DNA from: JAFGPL01 sp046485045
Lineage (GTDB): Bacteria; Bacteroidota; Bacteroidia; Bacteroidales; UBA10428
DNA: 5,557 nucleotides
Assembly: GCA_046485045.1 (NCBI GenBank)
Contig: JAWOHT010000184.1
Location: 1 to 5,557 of the forward strand
Direction: 5' to 3'
Positions within the stretch are counted from its first letter, which is position 1. Each line of letters starts with the position of its first letter. Below, piece after piece: positions 1 to 5,557 of the stretch. The notes below the pieces were generated by a model. The model was given only the letters and a program-made list of their open reading frames with translations, ran no database searches and was not told where the DNA came from. The translations under genes were made by a program, and so were the position numbers.

Positions 1-1238
1 CCAGTATCTTCCTGTCACCCGAACCGACTGTCATGCCCTGCAAGATGCCGGTTGGGGCTTCGGCTTTGCTGCCGCTGAAGGTCTATCAGTCGGCCGACAA
101 GGATGCAGCGTCGGGCACCAAGGTCGAGAAACTGCCGGCCGCCGCCGGTTCTGCCCAGGTGGTCCTGAAAACGTTCATCGAAGTGCCGATGACCGGGGCT
201 TATCAAGTGCACTCCGGTTATGAGGAGAGCTCTTATGCCACTGCTACGCTCGATGGCAAAGAAGTTTACCGCCGTAATGCCGGCGAAGCGGCGACCATTA
301 CCACGGTTAACCTGGATAAGGGGAAGCGCTATCCGGTAGTCATCACATATCTGAATGGCGGTTCCACACCCTTCTGGATGGAGATGGTGGATCTCAAAGG
401 CAAAGGCGATCTGGAATGGGTTGTAAAGGAACTCGGCATCTATAAGTGCCTTATGGATGATAACGGCGCCTGGACTAATCGCAGCGATGTGATCTTTAAT
501 AACGCGCATCTCGCCCAAGGCAGCGGCAGTCCGCTGAGCGCGACGGCCAATGGGCGGAACATTGGCCCGGAACTCGGTTTCGGCTATGTGATGGGCACAT
601 TCCACGATGAACCCGTGCTATTGATAAAGGCCTGCATGGGCAACCGGTCGATCGCGTGGGATTATCTGCCGCCGGGAAGCGAGCGGTATGAGGTCGTTGT
701 GAAGGACGATAAAACCGGGGTTGAGAAGACCTACGTCTTTGCCGGTTACAAGGATCCGCAGAGTCAGTGGGAAAAGGGGACGGAACCGCAGCCTAGCGGC
801 TGGTATGCCGGCAAGCAGTACGATGACTGCACGGCGGCGGCCAAAGCGGTTCTTGACAACTTCGGAACAAACTATCCGGAGTTCAAAGAGCAGGGCTTCG
901 AGATAGCGGGTTTTGTCTGGTGGCAGGGACACAAGGATCAGAATCCGGTGCATGCCGGACGCTACGAGCAGAACCTGGTCAACCTGATCAAGGCGTGGCG
1001 CAAGGAATTCAATGCCCCGGACGCCAAGTGGGTGGTGGCGACCGGGTGCGGCAATCCGGGTCGTGAAGGCCCGGGATTGACGATAGCCGAGGCGCAGCTT
1101 GCTGTTGACGGTGACAGCGGGAAACACCCGGAATTCAAGGGGAACGTCAAGAGCATCGATTCAAGAGGATACTGGCGCAGCATTGGTGAGTCACCCTCCA
1201 GTAAAGGGTTCCACTACAACCACAACGCCGAGACCTAT
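1..1238 (+). CDS. SASA-domain carbohydrate esterase (sialate O-acetylesterase-like), partial at both ends
   Basis: The frame is open from codon 3-5 with no stop before it, so the gene begins left of the window; the ATG at 33 is probably internal. Numbering from that Met, residues about 43-125 look like a beta-rich, PA14-like insert (GAYQVHSGYEESSYA, LDGKEVYR, a tail near FWMEMVDLKGKGDLEW). Residues about 126-402 match the SASA hydrolase region: IGPELGFGYVMG (177-188), LIKACMGNRSIAWD (197-210), WYAGKQYDD (257-265), FVWWQGHKDQN (294-304, the block III equivalent) and GFHYNHNAETY (392-402, holding the probable catalytic His394). The nucleophile block (GQSNM-type) is not visible and presumably lies upstream. 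Known relatives remove acetyl groups from sialic acid or plant polysaccharides, usually outside the cytoplasm; the substrate here is unknown. Homology stops at Tyr402. Relatives continue about 10-15 residues with a sequence like MLVGDALGRAM, so the 3' end is lost. The remaining codons to the TGA at 1401-1403 are antisense to another gene. Base composition is clearly GC-richer than downstream. Confidence 0.85.
1236..1238. other. Chimeric junction between two unrelated sequences
   Basis: The plus-strand esterase keeps family resemblance through the Tyr codon at 1236-1238. The minus-strand DUF486 gene keeps it through Phe-Glu and the first two bases of the expected next Tyr codon (read from 1237 to 1236). 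The two homologies therefore meet at a shared TAT of about 3 bp. Composition shifts from GC-rich to AT-rich at the same place. Neither gene continues past it. There is no insertion-sequence end, target duplication or tRNA here. A misassembly or amplification chimera is the simplest reading; a genuine illegitimate recombination is possible. Family continuations are recalled, not aligned, so the exact base could move by a few positions. Confidence 0.8.
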
Positions 1239-1393
1239 TCAAACAGGGCAATTCCCCAGCTTATAAGGATAATTGCCAAAAGTCCCAGGTTTTGCGTCCA
1301 TTTAATATCTTTAAACCGCAAGTGGCCGTACCAGGCAAAAGTCATAAATGTATTGGAGAGAACCAATAGTGCAATCGTTATTAATCCTTTCAT
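1236..1393 (-). CDS. DUF486 (DMT superfamily) small membrane protein, N-terminal fragment
   Basis: Starting at the Met codon 1393-1391 the product begins MKGLITIALLVLSNTFMTFA, followed by WYGHLRFKD and a second hydrophobic segment, NLGLLAIILISWGIALFE. This is the recognisable start of DUF486 proteins, which are about 110 residues with four membrane helices in the inner membrane and have no settled function. I chose this Met rather than the in-frame one at 1438 because the family begins here and the extra 15 residues resemble no part of it. Relatives continue FEY, then a segment like CFQVPANRIG. Here the frame hits TAG at 1237-1235 right after FE, so only about 52 residues (helices 1 and 2) remain. 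The loss coincides with the composition break, so the gene is probably intact in its real genome. It lies 131 bp downstream of sucC on the same strand, with a weak hairpin between them. Confidence 0.8.
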
Positions 1394-1472
1394 ACAAAAT
1401 TGAATAGTAAAAAGAGTGTATAAATTATTGTAAAACAAACCGGTGAAATTATAAATAAACCACGATTTGCGT

Positions 1473-1494
1473 TAAAACCATGCATGGGTTTTTA
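1473..1494 (-). terminator. Weak hairpin downstream of sucC, possible terminator
   Basis: An inverted repeat pairs AAAACC (1474-1479) with GGTTTT (1487-1492) around a 7-base loop containing ATGCAT. Read on the minus strand, the stem ends in TTTTAA, about 32-50 bases after the sucC stop. The stem has only two G-C pairs and the U-tract is short, so termination would be weak at best. It could work in either direction. No better terminator is visible between sucC and the DUF486 fragment. Confidence 0.35.
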
Positions 1495-1524
1495 CAAACA
1501 ATAAACTGGTTGGATTATAGTTTT

Positions 1525-2712
1525 TCAGACAAGTTTTTTAACCAGGTCAGCAGCTTCCTGCAGGCTTATGGCAGAGTGTACTTTAAGCCCCGAATTGTCT
1601 ATAAGATTCTTTGCTTCTTCGGCATTAGTTCCTTGTAACCTTACGATTACCGGCACATTAACAGAACCAATAGATTTATAGGCATCTACAACGCCCTGTG
1701 CCACGCGGTCGCATCGTACAATTCCTCCAAAAATATTAATAAGGATTGCTCTTACAGCAGGGTCGCGCAATATAATCCTGAAACCTGCCTCAACGGTCTG
1801 TGCATTGGCAGTGCCACCCACATCGAGAAAGTTAGCGGGGTCCCCGCCGGAGAGTTTGATAATATCCATGGTGGCCATGGCAAGACCGGCCCCGTTTACC
1901 ATGCAGCCTACGTTGCCGTCGAGCTTTATAAAGTTCAGGTTATGCTTCGATGCTTCAAGTTCAGCTGGGTCTTCCTCGGTAATATCTCTCAACTCTTCAT
2001 ACTCGGGATGACGGAAAAGTGCATTTTCATCAAGGTTAACTTTTGCATCGGCTGCAAATATTTTGTCGTCTGAGGTTTTAACCACGGGATTTATTTCAAA
2101 CAGCGAGGCATCTGAGGTTTCGTAGGCTTTGTAAAGAGCTGATACAAATTTCACCATCTCTTTATATGCATTGCCCGACAGGCCGAGGTTAAAGGCTACT
2201 TTTCTTGCCTGGAAAGGTTGGATTCCGACCTTTGGGTCAATCTCCTCTTTAAAAATGAGGTGGGGCGTTTTTTCTGCAACAGTCTCTATATCCATTCCCC
2301 CTTCTGTGGAATACATGATGGTATTTCGACCGGAAGCCCTGTTGAGCAATATACTCACGTAAAATTCTTTTACTTCGCTTCCACCTTTATAATAAATCCC
2401 TTGTTCAATCAGTACCTTGTTCACCTTTTTACCTTCGGGGCCGGTTTGGTGCGTAACCAATTGCATACCGATGATCTGCCCGGCAAATGACCTTGCCTCA
2501 TCGAAAGAGCGCGCAATTTTTACACCTCCCCCTTTCCCCCTGCCTCCCGCATGTATCTGCGCTTTTACAGCCCATGTATCAGTACCCGTCTTTTCAGCTA
2601 TCTCTTTTGCTGCATCAATGGCATCGTTGGCAGATGAAATAACCCGGCCATATGGTACCATTACGCCAAATTTCTTTAAGATTGCTTTTCCCTGGTATTC
2701 GTGAATATTCAT
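1525..2712 (-). CDS. sucC: Succinyl-CoA synthetase (ADP-forming) beta subunit
   Basis: SucC pairs with the alpha subunit SucD in the cytoplasm to interconvert succinyl-CoA and succinate with phosphorylation of ADP or GDP, a TCA-cycle step. The 395-residue product is full length (the E. coli protein is 388) and starts with the canonical MNIHEYQGK, which fixes the start at 2712. An ATP-grasp nucleotide-binding region covers about residues 1-235: VKAQIHAGGRGKGGGVK (49-65, glycine loop), FEINP (205-209) and D222 at the expected metal-binding positions. The C-terminal CoA-ligase region has GCMVNGAGLAMATMD (269-283), FLDVGGTA (295-302), NIFGGIVRCDRVAQG (326-340) and VPVIVRLQGTN (353-363). All signature motifs are intact and there is no frameshift. 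The upstream bases are A/T-rich with no Shine-Dalgarno, as is usual in Bacteroidota. No sucD lies beside it: the upstream neighbour is a divergent methyltransferase and the downstream gene is DUF486. Separation of sucC from sucD is, to my knowledge, common in this phylum. Specificity for ADP or GDP cannot be read reliably. Confidence 0.97.
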   Translation of the reverse strand: MNIHEYQGKAILKKFGVMVPYGRVISSANDAIDAAKEIAEKTGTDTWAVKAQIHAGGRGKGGGVKIARSFDEARSFAGQIIGMQLVTHQTGPEGKKVNKVLIEQGIYYKGGSEVKEFYVSILLNRASGRNTIMYSTEGGMDIETVAEKTPHLIFKEEIDPKVGIQPFQARKVAFNLGLSGNAYKEMVKFVSALYKAYETSDASLFEINPVVKTSDDKIFAADAKVNLDENALFRHPEYEELRDITEEDPAELEASKHNLNFIKLDGNVGCMVNGAGLAMATMDIIKLSGGDPANFLDVGGTANAQTVEAGFRIILRDPAVRAILINIFGGIVRCDRVAQGVVDAYKSIGSVNVPVIVRLQGTNAEEAKNLIDNSGLKVHSAISLQEAADLVKKLV

Positions 2713-2743
2713 GTCTTATTAAAATAATTGCATTTTCAGGTTA

Positions 2744-2751
2744 CGAAAATA
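2744..2751 (-). promoter_or_regulatory. Possible sucC promoter -7 box (TAnnTTTG type)
   Basis: On the minus strand this reads TATTTTCG, seven of eight positions to the Bacteroidota -7 consensus TAnnTTTG, and it sits about 31 bases before the sucC start. No good -33 TTG element lies at the usual distance. In such A/T-rich DNA this match could be chance. Confidence 0.3.
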
Positions 2752-2780
2752 TTTAATTTTTTTAACTTAATGTATCTTTA

Positions 2781-2788
2781 TACCTCTG
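2781..2788 (+). promoter_or_regulatory. Possible methyltransferase promoter -7 box (TAnnTTTG type)
   Basis: TACCTCTG matches seven of eight positions of the Bacteroidota -7 consensus. It lies 26 bases before the ATG at 2815, giving a short leader. The region where a -33 element should be is T-rich but has no TTTG. Together with the box on the other strand it would make the 102-bp gap a divergent promoter pair. Confidence 0.35.
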
Positions 2789-2814
2789 TAAGATAAAACA
2801 CTTCTGAAACTATT

Positions 2815-3342
2815 ATGAGAAAACTCAAAAACGAAGAGTTGAACAGGCTGAGGGTAGATGAATTTAGATCGGTGTCAAAGCATCAGCTTGTTATAGTTTT
2901 AGACAATGTGCGAAGCCTCAACAACATTGGCTCTGTATTTCGCACTGCCGATGCATTTCTTATCGAAGGTATCTGTCTATGCGGAATTACTGCCACACCC
3001 CCCAATAAAGAAATTCATAAAACTGCGCTGGGCGCTACAGAATCGGTTGACTGGACATATTTTGAAAATACCCTTGATGCAGTGAAAAGCCTTAAGGAAA
3101 AGGGCTTTAAGATTGTTGCCGTGGAGCAGACCACTAAAAGCATTATGTTGCAGGATTTTATACCCCAGCCCAACACAAAGTACGCCCTTGTATTCGGTCA
3201 TGAAATAAGAGGGGTAGAACAGGAGGTGATCAATTTCTGCCATATGAGTATCGAAATACCCCAGTACGGTACGAAACACTCTTTTAATATTGCGGTGAGT
3301 GCTGGCATTGTGTTATGGGATTTTATTAATAAATGGAAATAG
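2815..3342 (+). CDS. TrmH/SpoU-family RNA 2'-O-methyltransferase
   Basis: The 175-residue protein is a compact SPOUT-class enzyme that transfers a methyl group from S-adenosylmethionine to a ribose 2'-OH of tRNA or rRNA in the cytoplasm. Motif 1 is LDNVRSLNNIGSVFRTADAF (29-48), with the conserved Asn (36/37) and the probable catalytic Arg43. Motif 2 is ALVFGHEIRGV (124-134). Motif 3 is IPQYGTKHSFNIAVSAGI (148-165), which with motif 2 forms the trefoil-knot cofactor site; it has SFN where many relatives have SLN. There is no N-terminal RNA-binding extension like that of RlmB, only about 25 residues before the fold. The length is close to that of TrmH-type proteins annotated in Bacteroidota simply as RNA methyltransferase. 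The ATG at 2815 follows an A/T-rich leader without Shine-Dalgarno and leaves the conserved fold complete. Seven T residues follow directly after the stop, but with no hairpin. The target nucleotide cannot be told from sequence alone, so I give no gene symbol. Confidence 0.93.
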   Translation: MRKLKNEELNRLRVDEFRSVSKHQLVIVLDNVRSLNNIGSVFRTADAFLIEGICLCGITATPPNKEIHKTALGATESVDWTYFENTLDAVKSLKEKGFKIVAVEQTTKSIMLQDFIPQPNTKYALVFGHEIRGVEQEVINFCHMSIEIPQYGTKHSFNIAVSAGIVLWDFINKWK

Positions 3343-3475
3343 GATTTTTTTCTTACAAGACTTAAAATAATTGATGATATGAACAAGGTGATGAATGGTT
3401 GATTAAATTTTAAAAGAGTTTGAATTGAGGTTGATTAATCTTTCTAATATTAAAAATACCTAACAGAACATTACA

Positions 3476-3961
3476 ATGAACGGGTTTGAACCAATCTTTA
3501 AAGAGCTTTTAGCACTGATTGAACAATGGGAGTTAAAGCTAAATGCATTGTCTGAAAACACTGTTACTAACCGAAAAAACAGTCAGGACCGCACAATAAA
3601 ACAGATACTCGGCCATATGTGCGATTCTGCATCAAATAATACGCACCGTATAATTCATCTGCAGTACGGGGAAAGCCCGCTGCAGTTTCCAAATTATGCA
3701 TCCTATGGAAATAACGACAGGTGGATTTCCATTCAGAATTACCAGGATGAAGACTGGAAAAATCTGGTTAATCTCTGGAAATATTCAAATTTACATATTG
3801 TTCATGTTTTCAGAAATATAGACTCAACCAAACTTGATAATGTCTGGGAAGCTGATACCAATAAATTTTTTTCGTTGAGGGACAGTATTGTGGATTATCT
3901 TCGCCATTTTAAGTTGCACCTGAGTGAAATAACCGAATTAATCGAAAACATTGAACGGTAA
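3476..3961 (+). CDS. DinB-fold putative metal-dependent protein
   Basis: The 161-residue product is predicted largely helical and resembles the DinB/YfiT four-helix-bundle superfamily. Three His sit where the family binds a divalent metal: His47 in ILGHMCDSASN (44-54), in place of the usual HLxDS motif, and His144 and His148 in the HxxxH of RHFKLHLSEI (143-152). Known members include damage-inducible proteins and thiol-S-transferases using bacillithiol or mycothiol. Which activity, if any, this one has is unknown. There is no signal peptide or membrane segment, so it should be cytoplasmic. It starts 133 bp after the methyltransferase stop on the same strand. A TTTG at 3419-3422 followed by TAATATTA at 3445-3452 is a weak promoter candidate, so it may be transcribed alone. 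The start is supported by an A-rich leader and a first helix beginning near residue 4. The end of the gene is intact (TAA at 3959-3961). Confidence 0.75.
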   Translation: MNGFEPIFKELLALIEQWELKLNALSENTVTNRKNSQDRTIKQILGHMCDSASNNTHRIIHLQYGESPLQFPNYASYGNNDRWISIQNYQDEDWKNLVNLWKYSNLHIVHVFRNIDSTKLDNVWEADTNKFFSLRDSIVDYLRHFKLHLSEITELIENIER

Positions 3962-4103
3962 ACAGCCTCGAAAAGGAGTTACTCAGCCATCTGCATGGGT
4001 AAAGAAATCACTTTCGGATTTATAAATTTTTTTTTTTCATCATTGAAAACCTATATTTATTTCTATTTTTATCCTCCGGTTGGTAAAACCGTGCATACCA
4101 TTG

Positions 4104-4118
4104 ACATTAAGCTAATGT
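4104..4118. repeat. Perfect 6-bp inverted repeat upstream of the CotH-region gene
   Basis: ACATTA and TAATGT flank the spacer AGC, 42 bases before the start codon at 4161. It could be an operator half-site pair or a small leader hairpin. No T-run follows, so it is not a terminator. It lies in the 199-bp gap (3962-4160), which otherwise shows an 11-T tract at 4027-4037 and no RNA gene or clear promoter. A repeat of this size can occur by chance in A/T-rich DNA. Confidence 0.3.
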
Positions 4119-4160
4119 ATGATTCTTAAGTTCTGAACAAATAAAAATTATATAATATAC

Positions 4161-5557
4161 ATGAAACGAATAAAATATTTTCATATCCTGATTTTGGCTT
4201 CATTTTATCTGGCCTTTACTGTAAAAGGACAGGATAAAATTATCATTAGTGAATTCATGGCGCTAAATAACAGCACGCTGCAGGATGAGGACGGCGATTA
4301 TGAGGATTGGATTGAAATATATAATGCAGGGACTTCTGAAGTAAACCTTGCAGGTTGGACGCTGACCGATGAAGTAATCAATTATTCAAAATGGCTGTTT
4401 CCTGAAATTACATTAAATACAGGGGAATACCTGGTAGTTTTTGCCTCCGGCAAAGACAGAAAGCTGGAAAAAAACAAACTTCATACAAATTTCAAGCTCA
4501 GTGGATCAGGTGAATTTTTTGGACTGGGTAAGCCTGATGGCTCACAATATGCTACTTTTTTTGCACCCGCTTTTCCGGAACAATACCCGGATATATCCTA
4601 TGGCCTGATAAATGATACCTATCTCCATTTATCCTATCCGACTCCCGGTGCAGAAAACACTAATAAGGCTTACATTTCAACGCCTGTATTCAGTAAGGCA
4701 CATGGTTATTATTACACTCCATTTAATTTAGAACTTTCAAGTAACCTTGAGTCAGCAGACATATACTATACAACTGATGCCGCTACTCCCACTGAAACAG
4801 GCGGGTATAAGTATTCCGGACCAATAACTATTTCAACAACTACGGTTATCAGAGCTGTTGCCAAAAAAGAAGGCACTGGTTATGGGCAGACAAAAACCCA
4901 GACTTATATATTTCCCAATGATGTAAAAAATCAGCCATCCGATCAGCCGGGTTATCCGTCAACCTGGTTGAGTCCGATAAGCCATGAAACTTATTTTGAA
5001 ATAGCAGGCAATTATAATATGAAATCCGAATTTGTAAATCAGCCAGATGTAAATTCGGTAATAATTAAGTCGTTGGAAAGTTTACCGGTGATTTCAATAG
5101 TAAGTGATATCGATAATTTTTTCTCAAAGAGTACACATCCCGATTCGGGAGGAATTTACATGTACAATGGAGAACCCAATGGTCCCACCATCGCTTTAAA
5201 GTATCATTTAGGACGTGGTTGGACTCGTCCCGGGTCGGTTGAATATTTTAACTCAGATCAGAGCGATGGCTCTTTAAATTTTCAGGCCAACTGTGGATTA
5301 AAAATACATGGGGGAGCCAGCCGTACAAGGAGAAAAACTGAAAAGCATTCTTTCAAAATCGGTTTCAAATCAGAATTCGGCCCCACAAAACTTAAAGAAC
5401 AGGTGTTTGGAAACGGGTCTCCAAAACAATATGACTGGCTGATTCTACGGGGTGGCTTCGCACCCCGTCTTGGCCAGCAAGTTAAAGATCCCTGGGCAAA
5501 AGCCACCATGAGAGCGATGGGACAATATGCTGCACGGAATAAATTTGTGCATGTATA
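4161..5557 (+). CDS. Secreted lamin-tail / chitobiase-type / CotH-family protein, 3' end outside the window
   Basis: The frame from the ATG at 4161 stays open to the right edge, giving 465 visible residues and no stop. Residues 1-23 are a signal peptide: MKRIKYF, a hydrophobic stretch (HILILASFYLAFTV), then likely cleavage near KG/QD; there is no lipobox Cys. Residues about 26-165 fit a lamin-tail domain (ISEFMALNNSTLQDEDGDYE, DWIEIYN, LAGWTLTD, FPEITLNTGEYLVVFAS, then SYPTPGAEN). Residues about 173-250 fit the chitobiase/hexosaminidase C-terminal fold (TPVFSKAHGYY, ADIYYTTDAATPT, YSGPITISTTTVIRAVA). From about 305 a CotH-like region starts: LPVISIVSDIDNFF, GGIYMYN (330-336), SVEYFN (359-364), LKIHGGASR (380-388), FKIGFKSEFG (398-407), then DPWAKATMRAMGQYAARNKF (443-462). 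CotH proteins include the spore-coat kinase, but the later kinase residues lie beyond the edge, so activity is unproven. In Bacteroidota such proteins often end in a type IX secretion sorting domain, which also cannot be seen here. The start is favoured by the signal peptide and an A/T-rich leader. Confidence 0.9.
   Translation, partial: MKRIKYFHILILASFYLAFTVKGQDKIIISEFMALNNSTLQDEDGDYEDWIEIYNAGTSEVNLAGWTLTDEVINYSKWLFPEITLNTGEYLVVFASGKDRKLEKNKLHTNFKLSGSGEFFGLGKPDGSQYATFFAPAFPEQYPDISYGLINDTYLHLSYPTPGAENTNKAYISTPVFSKAHGYYYTPFNLELSSNLESADIYYTTDAATPTETGGYKYSGPITISTTTVIRAVAKKEGTGYGQTKTQTYIFPNDVKNQPSDQPGYPSTWLSPISHETYFEIAGNYNMKSEFVNQPDVNSVIIKSLESLPVISIVSDIDNFFSKSTHPDSGGIYMYNGEPNGPTIALKYHLGRGWTRPGSVEYFNSDQSDGSLNFQANCGLKIHGGASRTRRKTEKHSFKIGFKSEFGPTKLKEQVFGNGSPKQYDWLILRGGFAPRLGQQVKDPWAKATMRAMGQYAARNKFVHV

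Noticed and set aside
15..1183. Minus-strand open frames of 196, 169 and 73 codons opposite the esterase
   Set aside because: They are antisense to a clear protein family in GC-rich DNA, where stops are rare, and show no recognisable motif.
1230..1245. Mobile-element or phage attachment explanation for the junction
   Set aside because: No inverted-repeat end, target duplication, tRNA, integrase or transposase is visible on either side.
1805..2704. Several plus-strand frames of 63-95 codons opposite sucC
   Set aside because: They overlap a complete, motif-rich sucC and carry no family signature.
2977..3386. Minus-strand frames of 100 and 62 codons over the methyltransferase
   Set aside because: They are antisense to the SPOUT motifs and have no recognisable domain.
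3378..3402. Tiny frame MNKVMNG after the methyltransferase
   Set aside because: It has only seven codons and no support as a gene or leader peptide.
4001..4037. Rho-independent terminator after the DinB-like gene, ending in an 11-T tract
   Set aside because: The T tract is striking, but the only stem near it is AAAG/CTTT, four weak pairs about 10 bases away.
4076..4100. Possible hairpin CGGTT...AACCG, or TGGTA...TACCA, before the CotH-region gene
   Set aside because: The two pairings compete, each has only 5 bp, and no T-run follows; it fits neither a terminator nor a known riboswitch.
5282..5509. Minus-strand frame of 75 codons within the CotH region
   Set aside because: The opposite strand encodes conserved CotH motifs in a frame open for 465 codons.

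Overview
The window looks like two unrelated pieces of DNA joined at about position 1236-1238. The left piece (1 to about 1238) is visibly GC-richer. It carries one open-ended reading frame for a large secreted-type carbohydrate esterase (SASA/sialate O-acetylesterase-like), of a kind I associate with Planctomycetes-Verrucomicrobia-Lentisphaerae genomes. The right piece (about 1236 to 5557) is AT-richer. Its A/T-rich start regions without a Shine-Dalgarno sequence, its gene types, and TAnnTTTG-like promoter boxes suggest a Bacteroidota chromosome. Lineage here is inferred from sequence style and gene content only.

Layout, left to right: (1) SASA-family esterase on +, with its 5' end outside the window and its last residues lost at the junction; (2) the N-terminal half of a DUF486 membrane protein on -, cut in mid-helix at the same junction; (3) complete sucC on -, the beta subunit of succinyl-CoA synthetase; (4) a complete TrmH/SpoU-type RNA 2'-O-methyltransferase on +, divergent from sucC across a 102-bp promoter gap; (5) a DinB-fold putative metalloprotein on +; (6) a large secreted protein on + with lamin-tail, chitobiase-type and CotH regions, running off the right edge.

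The right-hand genes do not form an obvious pathway. sucC is a TCA-cycle gene standing apart from sucD; the methyltransferase modifies RNA; the DinB-like protein is of unknown substrate; the CotH protein is exported. They look like an ordinary Bacteroidota housekeeping and accessory neighbourhood.

The most important observation is the junction. Two different genes, on opposite strands and of different composition, are both broken at the same few bases and share only about 3 bp there. This is most simply a chimeric contig, though a real rearrangement is not excluded. It also creates a spurious 456-codon fused reading frame (33-1403) that should not be annotated as one protein. I found no convincing undescribed system; the other findings are modest.
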